Below are positions 6,081 to 14,702 of a stretch of DNA of 28,330 bases, in pieces. Location of the stretch: positions 1 to 28,330 of the IMG/VR virus record IMGVR_UViG_3300021440_000097; one strand, given 5' to 3'. Made by a program: the position numbers and the translations under genes. Numbering within the stretch: the stretch's first letter is position 1; every line of letters starts with the position of its first letter. Below the pieces are notes generated by a model. That model saw only the letters and a program-made list of their open reading frames with translations, made no database searches and was not told where the DNA came from. Source of the stretch: a virus.

Positions 6081-6083
6081 TGG
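6067..6083 (+). repeat. gene-end repeat flanking the homing endonuclease, right copy
   Basis: TGAGGTTCGCCTAATGG. Coding for RFA-stop plus start, as in 5444-5460. Two of the three differences are synonymous third positions (TTT/TTC, GCA/GCC). Confidence 0.75.
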
Positions 6084-6829
6084 CTGACAATACAATCCTA
6101 AATACCAACACTACTACCGGCGATACAATCCGGGATATTGACCGCTCCGGGGTTAAGTCTCAGGTGGTTGTTCTCGATGCGGGGGGTTCGGCGGGAGAGT
6201 CACTTGTCACTCTCACTAATCCAATGCCGGTACAGCCAGCGGCCTCGTATTTCGTTGCTGGAACGGGTAATACTTCTTCAACTCAGTTAGCGGCTGGCGC
6301 TACTTTTACAGGAACGATTGAGAGCACGATCAACCAACCAGCGGCGTCTATTCTTATTTCGTCAGACCAGCCTATTTTGTTGACTCTGAATGAGTACATT
6401 GACGCGGCGGGGACTTACCTTGCTAATACGGTGTCATACACTATTTTGCGTAATAACGGGTACTCTAAAAGCGTTACATTGAATGCCAACTATTTCCAGT
6501 TGTCTGCTAAGAATTTGGGCGGATCACCAACGACCACGCTTAACATCAATACTTACTACGGAACTATCTTCCCTGCGGGACAGACTACTTCTGATCATTC
6601 CATTCCTGTGGTGATGGCTTCTGATCATGCAGCGGTACCAGTCAAGGCAAGTGCTACACTCCCTTCGCAGGAGTTAAATCCGCAAATCCTTGAAGTGCTC
6701 AGATTGGTATTGATTGAAATGCGCATTAACAATCAGCTTTTGAATGATGGACTCTTGCCCGGAAGGGCTAACCAGAACCTCGACCTTCTTCGGAATGATG
6801 AGGACTTTTTACTACAACTGAACGGGTAA
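6080..6829 (+). CDS. putative virion structural protein
   Basis: 249 aa, beta-rich and Thr/Asn/Ser-rich. It contains DHSIPVVMASDHAAVPVKAS (about 175-195), a motif of the IPVVxASD type seen repeatedly in phage structural proteins. The C-terminal 50 residues switch to a charged helical region (EVLRLVLIEMRINNQLLNDG), suggesting oligomerisation. The start shares TAATG with the endonuclease stop; before the endonuclease gene arrived it probably abutted the 140-aa gene in the same way. Confidence 0.7.
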   Translation: MADNTILNTNTTTGDTIRDIDRSGVKSQVVVLDAGGSAGESLVTLTNPMPVQPAASYFVAGTGNTSSTQLAAGATFTGTIESTINQPAASILISSDQPILLTLNEYIDAAGTYLANTVSYTILRNNGYSKSVTLNANYFQLSAKNLGGSPTTTLNINTYYGTIFPAGQTTSDHSIPVVMASDHAAVPVKASATLPSQELNPQILEVLRLVLIEMRINNQLLNDGLLPGRANQNLDLLRNDEDFLLQLNG

Positions 6830-6832
6830 TTT

Positions 6833-7534
6833 ATGGCAACGAACCAAACTCAGACAGGTATACAGAACAACCCCGATGGCGTGCTTGTAACGGCGCGTGC
6901 GGGTAAGCAGGGGGATTCGATTGTCTCCGAGCTCCACGGGCGTTTCTACGAACAGAACTACCGTGGCAGCGTCTTCCGTGCTGGTATGACACTGACCTCA
7001 ATCAGTAACGCTACCTTTACTTCAGCGACTACTGGCGCAACAGCCACGCCGATTGTTGGGTTGTACAATCCAATTACTTCAGGCGTGAACTGTGTAATTC
7101 TTCAGGCGACTCTCGGAGTAACAGTCACAGCCCTGCAAGCCACTGGCGCTGGCCCCTTTGTGTGGATGGTAGGCACGCTTCAAAGCGCTATTTCGACTGG
7201 CTCGGCTCCGTTTAACGCAAGATCATTGTCTACTACTTCAGGCGGTATTAACGGCTCCGGCTCGGTGGTTAAGAACGTATCTGGTGTTGCTCTGACGGGT
7301 TTGAGCGGTGCGATTGCCGTGGCTTTTGGTTCAGCTTTGGGTGGCGGCTCTTATTCTAACGCGGCTCTGCTGGGTACGGCTGCGGGTTTTCAAACGGGGA
7401 TGATAGGCACAGTCGAGAACTTTGACGGCTCTTTGATTGTTCCTCCGGGTGGTGTGATTGCTTTGATGGCGACAACGACTCCGGTAGCACACTCTGCTGC
7501 CTCTGGCTTGATTTGGGAAGAAGTGCCCGTCTGA
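6833..7534 (+). CDS. putative virion structural protein
   Basis: 233 aa. Polar N-terminal region with DGVLVTARAGKQGDSIVSEL, then Ala/Gly/Thr/Ser-rich beta sequence with VGLYNPITSGVNCVILQATL, a pattern I recall from conserved phage proteins of unknown function. It has no catalytic motif. The junction before it (CGGGTAATTTATGGC, 6823-6837) is identical to that at 20291-20305. Head or neck accessory role inferred from place between terL and portal. Confidence 0.65.
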   Translation: MATNQTQTGIQNNPDGVLVTARAGKQGDSIVSELHGRFYEQNYRGSVFRAGMTLTSISNATFTSATTGATATPIVGLYNPITSGVNCVILQATLGVTVTALQATGAGPFVWMVGTLQSAISTGSAPFNARSLSTTSGGINGSGSVVKNVSGVALTGLSGAIAVAFGSALGGGSYSNAALLGTAAGFQTGMIGTVENFDGSLIVPPGGVIALMATTTPVAHSAASGLIWEEVPV

Positions 7535-7552
7535 CCTTAATGGGGGTGTAGA

Positions 7553-8164
7553 GTGCTACTCCCTCTACAGATTTTAATTAACCTCCGCGCAAGCGGGGGT
7601 GGCGTAACAGTTGCACTCACTGGTCAATCAGTAACGGTCAGTGCGGGGACTTTGGGCTATTCCAATAGCCTAGCGTTAAGCGGTACGGCAGTAACGGGAT
7701 CGGCAGGGACAATTTCCTACAGTTTAGGACTGCCCCTTGTTGGTTCAGCGGTAACGGTAAGTGCTGGCACTCTGTCGTATTCTGTTAGTTACGCTTTAAG
7801 TGGCGCGGCAGTAACAGGAAGTGCAGGGACTCTGGTTTATAACCTTGGCCTTGCACAGACTGGTATAGCGATAACGAGTTCGGCAGGAGCATTAGGGTAT
7901 ACGCTGTCACTTCCGATAACAGGTAGTGGAGTAACAGTAAGCGCTGGGACAATAAGTTATTCGTTTTCGAAGTCATTATCTGGGAGCGCAGTAACAGCAA
8001 GTGCAGGATCAGTATCTTATGTGCTCACTATCCCTCTGAATGGGGTAAGCGTTTCGGTAGATGCTGGGACGGTATTGGTAGATGGGGTAGTAGTAGTTAC
8101 TTCCACACGAAGGCATAGGTTATTATATTTGAACGGCGCAGGTGTATTCGGGAAAGGGTTGTAA
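7553..8164 (+). CDS. 20-residue beta-repeat structural protein
   Basis: 203 aa with a GTG start at 7553 behind GGGGGTGTAGA; no upstream start is open. After a short N-terminus (MLLPLQILINLRASGGG) come eight consecutive 20-residue units from Gly24 to about 183, each close to G-x-x-V-T-x-S-A-G-T-x-x-Y-x-x-x-L-x-L-x. Regular spacing suggests a beta-solenoid or stacked beta-hairpin fibre. The last unit is degenerate, and a short basic/hydrophobic end follows (STRRHRLLYLNGAGVFGKGL). Probably a virion surface or fibrous component; function unknown. Confidence 0.75.
   Translation: MLLPLQILINLRASGGGVTVALTGQSVTVSAGTLGYSNSLALSGTAVTGSAGTISYSLGLPLVGSAVTVSAGTLSYSVSYALSGAAVTGSAGTLVYNLGLAQTGIAITSSAGALGYTLSLPITGSGVTVSAGTISYSFSKSLSGSAVTASAGSVSYVLTIPLNGVSVSVDAGTVLVDGVVVVTSTRRHRLLYLNGAGVFGKGL
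7622..8101 (+). repeat. eight 60-bp coding tandem repeats
   Basis: Units begin with Gly codons every 60 bases. Cores read VTVSAGT in units 1, 3 and 6, VTGSAGT in 2 and 4, and related forms in the rest, so the first four show a 120-bp alternating super-period. DNA copies are diverged, which points to old duplication kept at the protein level. Confidence 0.8.
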
Positions 8165-8181
8165 TTTTTTTTGGCCTATCA

Positions 8182-8193
8182 GGTTAGTAAGTA
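8182..8193 (-). promoter_or_regulatory. inverted TACTTACTAACC motif before the portal gene
   Basis: GGTTAGTAAGTA on the plus strand is the exact reverse complement of 2878-2889. It lies six bases before the portal ATG, whose leader has no proper Shine-Dalgarno. It follows a run of eight T (8165-8172). Confidence 0.55.
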
Positions 8194-8199
8194 ATCACT

Positions 8200-10353
8200 A
8201 TGAATCAGACGGAAACCGAAGATAAAACCCCATCAGCAGAAGTATCCGACTGGCTGGACAGGATTGACTATGCGCTAGAAAAAGAAAAAGACTGGCGCAA
8301 AGATGGTGAGCAGGTTTTCAAAATCTACCGATCTGAGTCGAAAGGATCATCAAAAAAAGACCGCTTCAATATCTTGTGGACAAATACTGAGATCAAGCGG
8401 CAATCGTTAATTAACGCGACTCCAATCCCTGATATTCGACGCAGGTTCAACGATCCCGACCCTGTTGGCGCGGAAGCCTGTGAAGTACTCAAGCGAGGGA
8501 TTTCCTACACGCTTGATTGTCAGGATGGGCTTAACAAATTATTCCTCTGCGCTAACGATATGCTCTTGCCCGGCAGGGGGGTAATCCGAGTTAGGTATAA
8601 GGGATACATGAATGAGTCAGACGACGTAAATGAGCACGTTGACTCCGATCAAGAAACGACTGTTCCCGAGGTTTCCTATGAAGAAGCTCAGCTAGAGCAC
8701 GTTCAATGGGATAAGTTCATTCATTCTACAGGGGATGAGTGGGCCGATATTGAAAAGGATGGATGGGTAGGATTCATTCATGACATTACGAAAGAAGAAG
8801 CGAAGGAAAGATGGCCAGAAAAATATAACTCACTTTCTTATGACTCCAATGAGAAAGATGCTAAAAAAGAAGAAAATGCCGAGTATAAAACCACTACGGT
8901 TTATGAGATTTGGGATAAAGACGAGAAAAAAGTCTACTGGATAGGAAAGGACTACAAAGATGACTTCCTTGATATTATTGATGATCCAATGGAGCTTAAG
9001 GGGTTTTTCCCTGTTCCGCGCCCAGCCTATGCAATAGAAGACTCTACCAGTCTTGTTCCTATTATTGAGTATTCTCAATATGAAGTATTGGCGAAAGAGC
9101 TTGAGGATTTAACCAATCGCATCGGAAAACTGATTAACGCTTGTCGTGCGCGTGGCGCTTATGATGCGCGCATTTCCGAAATGGAAAAGCTCTTTTCCGC
9201 TGATGATAACGAGTTCATTCCACTACAGAACGCAGTCGCTGTTATGGAAACGGGCGGACTTGAAAAGAATATCTATTTCATGCCGCTTGAAATAATCATT
9301 AACGCGATTACAGTGTTAAACAATCAGCGTATAGCGGTTAAGCAGCAGATTGAAGAAATCACAGGAATGTCTGACATTATTCGGGGAACTACCAACCCGA
9401 ATGAAACCGCTACAGCGCAGAGAATTAAGGCAAACTTTGCCTCTGCCCGTCTTGATCGACAAAAGCAAACCTTCCAAGTTTTTGCTCGGGATTTAATCCG
9501 GATTATTGCTGATGTTATCTCTCAGTTCTCAAGAGATACGATTTCAGTAATGACCGGGCTTACTTACCAGACCGAACAAGAAAAACAAATGATGCAAGCG
9601 CAGCTCCAGATGATCCAGCAGCAAATGCAGCCTCAGATGCCGGGGATGCCTCCTCAACAGCCTAATCCTCAAATGGCCCAGCAAGCGCAGCAATTGCAAG
9701 CCGAACTTCAAAAACCATCATGGGAGCAAGTCTCTGCAATTCTCAAGTCTGACATGACGAGAGAATACAAAATAGACATTGAGACTGACTCAACAATCGC
9801 TGCCGATAAACAAGCGATGCAAGAGACTCTTTCAACTTTCATGCAGGCTATTGCCCAGTTCACAACGATGGCGGCAAATGGCGAGCAGGCAGGAGTCCTT
9901 ACTCAAGCCGCCGCCAAGGAAATGATGAAGGAGTTTGTAAGAGGGTTCGGGCTTTCTAAAAACATTGAAGAAGCCTTGGACAAACAAGACCCGCCAAAAC
10001 AAGACCCTGAAGCGGCCAAAATGCAAGCTGAAATGCAGATGCAGCAACAACAGCACCAAATGGATATGCAAGCGCAGCAACAGAAAGCGCAAAGTGAGCA
10101 GCAGAAAATGCAGCTTGAACTTCAAGTAAAGCAGCAAGAGGCTCAGATTGAAATACAGAAAATGCAGATGGAGCTTCAGATAGAAAAAGAAAAGCTCGCC
10201 ATGCAAAGAGAACAGATGCAGATGGATCAACAGGCGAATGTGCTGAAAATGGCAATGGATGCCAAAAATATGCAAATGAAGAATGAACATGATATGCAAA
10301 CCCACCACATGAAAATGGAGGCAATGAGTGAGCAAAAACCCGATAACGGGTGA
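8200..10353 (+). CDS. portal protein
   Basis: 717 aa, close to the P22 portal length. Forms the dodecameric ring at one capsid vertex through which DNA enters and leaves. The N-terminal region WLDRIDYALEKEKDWRKDGE and FNILWTNTEIKRQSLINATP, and the central YEVLAKELEDLTNRIGKLIN and TTNPNETATAQRIKANFASA segments, are typical of P22-type portals. Residues about 462-505 and 598-713 are extremely Gln/Met-rich with predicted coiled coil, as in long C-terminal barrels. Its end overlaps the next gene by 26 bases. The leader has a weak binding site. Confidence 0.92.
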   Translation: MNQTETEDKTPSAEVSDWLDRIDYALEKEKDWRKDGEQVFKIYRSESKGSSKKDRFNILWTNTEIKRQSLINATPIPDIRRRFNDPDPVGAEACEVLKRGISYTLDCQDGLNKLFLCANDMLLPGRGVIRVRYKGYMNESDDVNEHVDSDQETTVPEVSYEEAQLEHVQWDKFIHSTGDEWADIEKDGWVGFIHDITKEEAKERWPEKYNSLSYDSNEKDAKKEENAEYKTTTVYEIWDKDEKKVYWIGKDYKDDFLDIIDDPMELKGFFPVPRPAYAIEDSTSLVPIIEYSQYEVLAKELEDLTNRIGKLINACRARGAYDARISEMEKLFSADDNEFIPLQNAVAVMETGGLEKNIYFMPLEIIINAITVLNNQRIAVKQQIEEITGMSDIIRGTTNPNETATAQRIKANFASARLDRQKQTFQVFARDLIRIIADVISQFSRDTISVMTGLTYQTEQEKQMMQAQLQMIQQQMQPQMPGMPPQQPNPQMAQQAQQLQAELQKPSWEQVSAILKSDMTREYKIDIETDSTIAADKQAMQETLSTFMQAIAQFTTMAANGEQAGVLTQAAAKEMMKEFVRGFGLSKNIEEALDKQDPPKQDPEAAKMQAEMQMQQQQHQMDMQAQQQKAQSEQQKMQLELQVKQQEAQIEIQKMQMELQIEKEKLAMQREQMQMDQQANVLKMAMDAKNMQMKNEHDMQTHHMKMEAMSEQKPDNG

Positions 10354-10753
10354 TGACATTCGGACAAAGGCGAACACTGAACAGTACCGCCAGAACATCA
10401 CGCGTATCTTTGGTAATAAAAAGACAGAACGAGGCCGATGGATTCAGCATCCCGAAACGGGCGAGCTGATTCTGGCGTCTGACTATCATCGCGAACAATC
10501 CAAGCTGGATATATTTATAGACCGCTTTGAGGCGTATGAATCTCCCATTACAGGTGAGGTTATAAACAACCGCAGAAAGCGTGACTACGATCTGAAATCC
10601 AGCGACTCCCGCCCCTATGAAGGCCGCCATATTGAGCAACAAGAAGCGGATAAATGGCACGCTGAAAAGGAGCGGAAGTTATCTGAAGGGATCAGAGAAA
10701 CCGCGCAGAGAACACTGTACGAAATCCAACATGGCTATCGGAGGCCACAATGA
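10328..10753 (+). CDS. conserved small protein between portal and scaffold
   Basis: 141 aa. GTG start at 10328 with GGAGG six bases upstream, inside the end of the portal gene. Charged and soluble; contains RGRWIQHPETGELILASDYH and FEAYESPITGEVINNRRKRD, a two-part pattern I recall from small proteins lying next to portal or scaffold genes in short-tailed phages. The C-terminal half is helical. Probably needed for head assembly, by position. Ends in an ATGA overlap with the scaffold gene. Confidence 0.65.
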   Translation: MSKNPITGDDIRTKANTEQYRQNITRIFGNKKTERGRWIQHPETGELILASDYHREQSKLDIFIDRFEAYESPITGEVINNRRKRDYDLKSSDSRPYEGRHIEQQEADKWHAEKERKLSEGIRETAQRTLYEIQHGYRRPQ

Positions 10754-11778
10754 GCGATGAAGAATTAAGCATTAAAGAATCCATTACGAATTCAATCAAG
10801 GAAATTCGTGATCGTGAGGAACCTGAAGCAGAAAAACCTGTAGTGGACGATCCTCCCGAAGAAAAGCCTGTTGAGGAAGAACAGGAAGAATCTTCAGACC
10901 CGCCAGTAGAAGAAGAACAAGAACCCACTGAAGAAGCCCCCCTAGCCCCTAAAGTAGAGGCTGACCGCACTTTAATTAACCCTCCATCTACATGGACGGC
11001 AAGGGGTAAGTCTTTATGGGCAGCGCTCCCGGAAGATGCTCGGAAAGAAGTTTTACGCCGAGAAGGGAATATCAAAAAGGGCATTGAACAGTACAAAACC
11101 AAAGCAGAGTTTGGGGAAAGGCTGGAAAGAACAATGACCCCCTACCAGCCGTTCCTGAAAGCCAAGGGAGCATCGGCTGAGCGAGTCATAGAAGACGCGC
11201 TAAATCTAGCTTATCAACTAGAGACTTCCAATCCAGAGCAAAAAGCGTTAATCTTGAAGAAGATAGGCCAGCAATATGGCGCTGACTTCAGGGTTTTTAC
11301 TGAACAGCAAGACCCTGAGCAGGATAAACTCCTGCAAGCTATCAGCCCATTGCAGCAGAAGATTGAAGCATTAGAGCGTGAAAGGCAGAACAGCCTTTTC
11401 GCTAACAAGCAACAGCAAAGCGCCCAATTGGAGCGTACAGTTGAAGACTTTGCTAGTGCTACCGATGACACAGGCCGTCTTAAGCATCCGTATTTTGATG
11501 ATGTGAAAGACTTAATGGCCTCACTCCTCGAAAGTAATCGGGTTCAGACACTCGATGCCGCGTACCAGTTAGCTGTACAGGCCGACCCGGAAATCTCAAA
11601 ACTGGCAAGAGTCAGTTCATCACAACAGATTTCCTCTGAAGCCAAGGCCAGAGCGGATAAAGCCAAGCGTAACGAGCAAGTTGCGCCAAGCAAAAAGCCG
11701 ACTCAGGTAAGTTCAGCTCAATCAGGATCAATACGCGACACTATAAACGCGAGACTCAAACAAATCCGAGCAACTTAA
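10750..11778 (+). CDS. scaffolding protein
   Basis: 342 aa. Guides coat assembly and leaves the procapsid. The N-terminal 70 residues are highly acidic and Pro-rich (PVEEEQEPTEEAPLAP) and probably disordered. A conserved segment follows (NPPSTWTARGKSLWAALPED, about 77-96), then long helices (110-300) and a basic C-terminal tail ending in a helix (RDTINARLKQIRAT), as in scaffolds that grip the coat through a basic C-terminus. Placed immediately before the capsid gene, eleven bases away. Start in ATGA with the previous gene. Confidence 0.82.
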   Translation: MSDEELSIKESITNSIKEIRDREEPEAEKPVVDDPPEEKPVEEEQEESSDPPVEEEQEPTEEAPLAPKVEADRTLINPPSTWTARGKSLWAALPEDARKEVLRREGNIKKGIEQYKTKAEFGERLERTMTPYQPFLKAKGASAERVIEDALNLAYQLETSNPEQKALILKKIGQQYGADFRVFTEQQDPEQDKLLQAISPLQQKIEALERERQNSLFANKQQQSAQLERTVEDFASATDDTGRLKHPYFDDVKDLMASLLESNRVQTLDAAYQLAVQADPEISKLARVSSSQQISSEAKARADKAKRNEQVAPSKKPTQVSSAQSGSIRDTINARLKQIRAT

Positions 11779-11789
11779 CGAGGTAACTC

Positions 11790-12776
11790 ATGACAAGTCC
11801 CAATTCAACCTTTACGGAGCTGGTTACTACGACTCTCCGTAGCCACAGAAAGGGTATCGTAGACAACATTTCCAAACACAACGCTCTTTTGCGTCGCCTT
11901 GATCAAAAAGGCCGCAAAGTCACAGTTGACGGCGGTTTGACTATCGCCGCTGGCCATGACTACGCGGAAAACGGCACTTTCCAACGCTTCTCGGGCTATG
12001 ATACGTTGAATATCAACGCATCAGACGTTCTGACAGCCGCGGAATATAACTGGAAGAACATGGCTATTCATGTGGTAGCTTCCGGCGAAGAAATCCGCAA
12101 AAACTCCGGCAGCGATGTTCGACTGGCCAATCTGGTCGAAGAACGCATTAACAACGCCGTCCGTACTGCCAAAAACAACCTTTCAAGTGATATTTACTCG
12201 AATGGTACTGCGTCCAACCAGATCAATGGGCTTCAGGCAATTGCGCCTGATACCGCTGGCGGTACGCTTGGTGGTATTAACGGCACAACCTATAGCTACT
12301 GGCGTGCAGTAGTTCAGTCGGCAGCTTCTCCAATTACTGGCTCGGCAATTACTTTGTCTGAGTCAACTTTCGAGAAGTTTATCCGCCAACTGTACATTGC
12401 GCTGACTCGTGGCGACGACAAGCCTGACTTGCTGATTCTGTCTAATGACTACTACGAGCTGTTTGAAGGCTCTCAAGTAAGTCTGAAGCAGTACACGGCG
12501 AATACTACTACTGGTGCAAATAACGGTAATGGGGGGTTTGTTTCGTTGAAATACAAGTCTTGCGATGTATTCCACGATGGCAACTCGGGTATTTCAACTG
12601 CGCACGGGTATATGTTGAATACTGACTACCTGAAACTTGCTGTGCATCCCGATGCAGACTGGACTACGGTAGAAGACCAGCGACCAATCAATCAGGACGC
12701 AGTTGTTGTCCCGATGATCTGGATGGGTAATTTGATCTGCTCGAACCGCGCCCTTCAAGGCGTGGCTAAGGCTTGA
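11790..12776 (+). CDS. major capsid protein
   Basis: 328 aa, presumed HK97-fold coat subunit. Characteristic segments: LVTTTLRSHRKGIVDNISKH near the N-terminus, SGYDTLNINASDVLTAAEYN, VVASGEEIRKNSG, a central SDIYSNGTASNQINGLQAIA loop, and the end NLICSNRALQGVAKA. Good GAGGTAACTC binding site. Codon use is rich in CGT/CGC for Arg and lacks AGG, as expected for the most expressed gene and in contrast to terL. Follows the scaffold directly. Confidence 0.92.
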   Translation: MTSPNSTFTELVTTTLRSHRKGIVDNISKHNALLRRLDQKGRKVTVDGGLTIAAGHDYAENGTFQRFSGYDTLNINASDVLTAAEYNWKNMAIHVVASGEEIRKNSGSDVRLANLVEERINNAVRTAKNNLSSDIYSNGTASNQINGLQAIAPDTAGGTLGGINGTTYSYWRAVVQSAASPITGSAITLSESTFEKFIRQLYIALTRGDDKPDLLILSNDYYELFEGSQVSLKQYTANTTTGANNGNGGFVSLKYKSCDVFHDGNSGISTAHGYMLNTDYLKLAVHPDADWTTVEDQRPINQDAVVVPMIWMGNLICSNRALQGVAKA

Positions 12777-12784
12777 GGTGAACT

Positions 12785-13279
12785 ATGGCTACTAAAATTG
12801 TTGCGTCATTCGTAACTCCTCCGTTCAACTACAACAACAACGTCGCTGTTGTTCCGTTGGGCACTCGTGTCAACCTTGATGATGGTGGTGTTGCTATCTT
12901 CTGTCAGGCAGCTAGTGATGTATCTCAATATGCCGCTGTTGCTATTGGCGTGGGATATACCGCTGTGAATGCGACAACTACTGCGATTACGCAGGATACT
13001 GGTACTGGCCGTCAGTTGGGCTGGGTGCAGACTTCTATTGCATCCTCTAACTACTGCTGGGTTCAGGTATCTGGCCGACCAGTAGCGATGCTTGCTGCTA
13101 ACTGTGCCGACCGCGTCCAGTTGTTCACTACCGCCACTGCCGGGGTATTGGATGATGCGACGGTATCTACTGCTGAAGTATTGGGTGTCGTAGCGAAAAC
13201 ATCCATCTCTAACGCAACCGCTGTGACCTTGATGGTTCCATCGGCTGCTTATGTGGCTAACTTCGCACAACAGGCCTAA
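12785..13279 (+). CDS. putative head decoration protein
   Basis: 164 aa, nearly uncharged, Ala/Thr/Val-rich, all-beta in appearance, starting eight bases after the capsid stop behind GAGGTGAACT. Size, composition and place directly after the capsid gene fit a decoration or cementing protein. No Cys pattern or signal. Rich in Ser/Thr, hence a conceivable acceptor for the sugar-modification genes that follow with a TAATG overlap. Confidence 0.65.
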   Translation: MATKIVASFVTPPFNYNNNVAVVPLGTRVNLDDGGVAIFCQAASDVSQYAAVAIGVGYTAVNATTTAITQDTGTGRQLGWVQTSIASSNYCWVQVSGRPVAMLAANCADRVQLFTTATAGVLDDATVSTAEVLGVVAKTSISNATAVTLMVPSAAYVANFAQQA

Positions 13280-14046
13280 TGAAGTCGCTTAAGATAGATG
13301 TAAGACAATACGGAGGCTTCGGGGAGGTAGAGGGGAATATCCTTCACTCTACTTCCTTGGGGATTCCTGAACTTGAATTAAATCTTGATCCTCATGATGG
13401 GGTATTTGTCATTTGTGGTTCAGGGCCATCTATCAGCGATAACGTAGAGAAAATCAGGTCAGATAAGGAATCAGGTCATACTATTTGCGCGGTGAAGGAT
13501 GCTTATGACTTCTTGCGCACTAACGATCTAATCCCCGATCTTTATCTGTCCGTTGAGCCTCGGCACAAGCCGGTAAGGAATCCTCACAAGGGATCAACCT
13601 TTCTGCTTGCGTCGAGGTGTCATAAACAGATGTTTGAAGATTTGAAAGACTATCCTGTAAAACTCTGGCATTCATGGAGCGAGCAGGAGGATATGGAAAT
13701 ACTCAAAGACAGGCCGAGAATTGGAGGTGGTACAACTTCAGGACTCCGGGCGGTGAATGTTGCCTACTGTCTAGGATATAGAAAGTTCAAAATGTACGGC
13801 ATGGATTCTTCATTAGGAGTTCGTGGCGAGAAACGAGTGGGGCAAGATACGCTAGGCGACCATGTGACAAAGATGGACGTGATTGTGGATAATGTGTCCT
13901 ACATTACTAATATGGCGATGGCTGCCCAAGCGCAGGATTTCCAGAGTATCTACGACGTGATGCCTGATATATCGGTCGAAATGATAGGAACTGGACTTAT
14001 CCCTGCTATTTGGCAAGCTCGTAAACAAAGAGGGCTTAGATGCTGA
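13279..14046 (+). CDS. MptE-like / DUF115 domain protein (putative glycan transfer)
   Basis: 255 aa. Family marks: VFVICGSGPSISDN with CGSGPS at 46-51, PDLYLSVEPR at 86-95, GGGTTSGLRAVNVAYCLGYR at 149-168 and YGMDSS at 173-178. The same fold occurs in archaeal MptE (hydroxymethylpterin diphosphokinase) and in Maf proteins linked to flagellin glycosylation. Next to two glycosyltransferases, a Maf-like sugar-transfer role is more likely than pterin synthesis; this is inference. Starts in TAATG with the decoration gene and overlaps the next gene by seven bases. Confidence 0.75.
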   Translation: MKSLKIDVRQYGGFGEVEGNILHSTSLGIPELELNLDPHDGVFVICGSGPSISDNVEKIRSDKESGHTICAVKDAYDFLRTNDLIPDLYLSVEPRHKPVRNPHKGSTFLLASRCHKQMFEDLKDYPVKLWHSWSEQEDMEILKDRPRIGGGTTSGLRAVNVAYCLGYRKFKMYGMDSSLGVRGEKRVGQDTLGDHVTKMDVIVDNVSYITNMAMAAQAQDFQSIYDVMPDISVEMIGTGLIPAIWQARKQRGLRC

Positions 14047-14702
14047 ATATAGCAATTGGGTATGACCCCAACGAGTCAGTAGCATTTCATACGCTCGTGC
14101 AATCATTGATGGACAACAGTAGTAAGCCGCTTAATATCATGCCGCTTAATCTGAAAAACCTGCCTTTCAAGCGTGAGCGAAACCCGCTCCAATCCACTGA
14201 ATTCTCATTCTCCCGATTCCTTGTTCCTTATCTAAACAGCTTTAATGGTCTGTGTCTTTTTATGGACTGTGACATTCTCTGCGTTGGGGATGTGGCTGAG
14301 TTATTTGCCAGTTTTGATTACTGGAATGCCGTTCAGGTGGTCAAACACAACTATGAGCCTAAAACAAAATCAAAGTTTCTAGGGAATGTTCAAACTTCCT
14401 ACGCAAAGAAAAACTGGTCGAGTGTGATGCTGTTTAATTGCTCTCACTATGACTGTCAGAGACTGACCCTTGATTATGTAGAAAAAGCCTCCGGTTTGGA
14501 GTTGCATCAGTTCCACTGGACAGACAGAGTAGGTGAGTTAAATCCACAATGGAACTATCTGGTTGGCGAAAATCAGAAGGTAAAAGACCCCAAGCTGATT
14601 CACTACACATTGGGGGGGCCGTATTTCAATGATTACCGGGATTGTGAGTTTTCTAAAGAGTGGTTCGATACCAAGGCGAGGATGCTTCGATGCAAACAGT
14701 AA
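14040..14702 (+). CDS. GT8-like glycosyltransferase
   Basis: 220 aa. GT-A fold marks: N-terminal strand-helix IAIGYDPNESVAFHTLVQSL, then TEFSFSRFLVPYL (53-65) and the metal/nucleotide-sugar binding DxD motif in LFMDCDILC (Asp76, Asp78). NWSSVMLFNC follows mid-protein. This family uses nucleotide-sugar donors; donor and acceptor here are unknown. It is a single cytosolic domain without membrane anchor. Overlaps both neighbours, so made with the head proteins. Confidence 0.85.
   Translation: MLNIAIGYDPNESVAFHTLVQSLMDNSSKPLNIMPLNLKNLPFKRERNPLQSTEFSFSRFLVPYLNSFNGLCLFMDCDILCVGDVAELFASFDYWNAVQVVKHNYEPKTKSKFLGNVQTSYAKKNWSSVMLFNCSHYDCQRLTLDYVEKASGLELHQFHWTDRVGELNPQWNYLVGENQKVKDPKLIHYTLGGPYFNDYRDCEFSKEWFDTKARMLRCKQ

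Noticed and set aside
7622-8101. Possible CRISPR or non-coding satellite
   Set aside because: The 60-bp units are contiguous, diverged at DNA level and keep a coding frame and protein period; there are no repeat-spacer units.
9832-10660. Long antisense frames over the portal and following gene
   Set aside because: They mirror Gln/Met-rich coding repeats (His/Leu- or Ala/Phe-rich products) and have no ribosome binding site.
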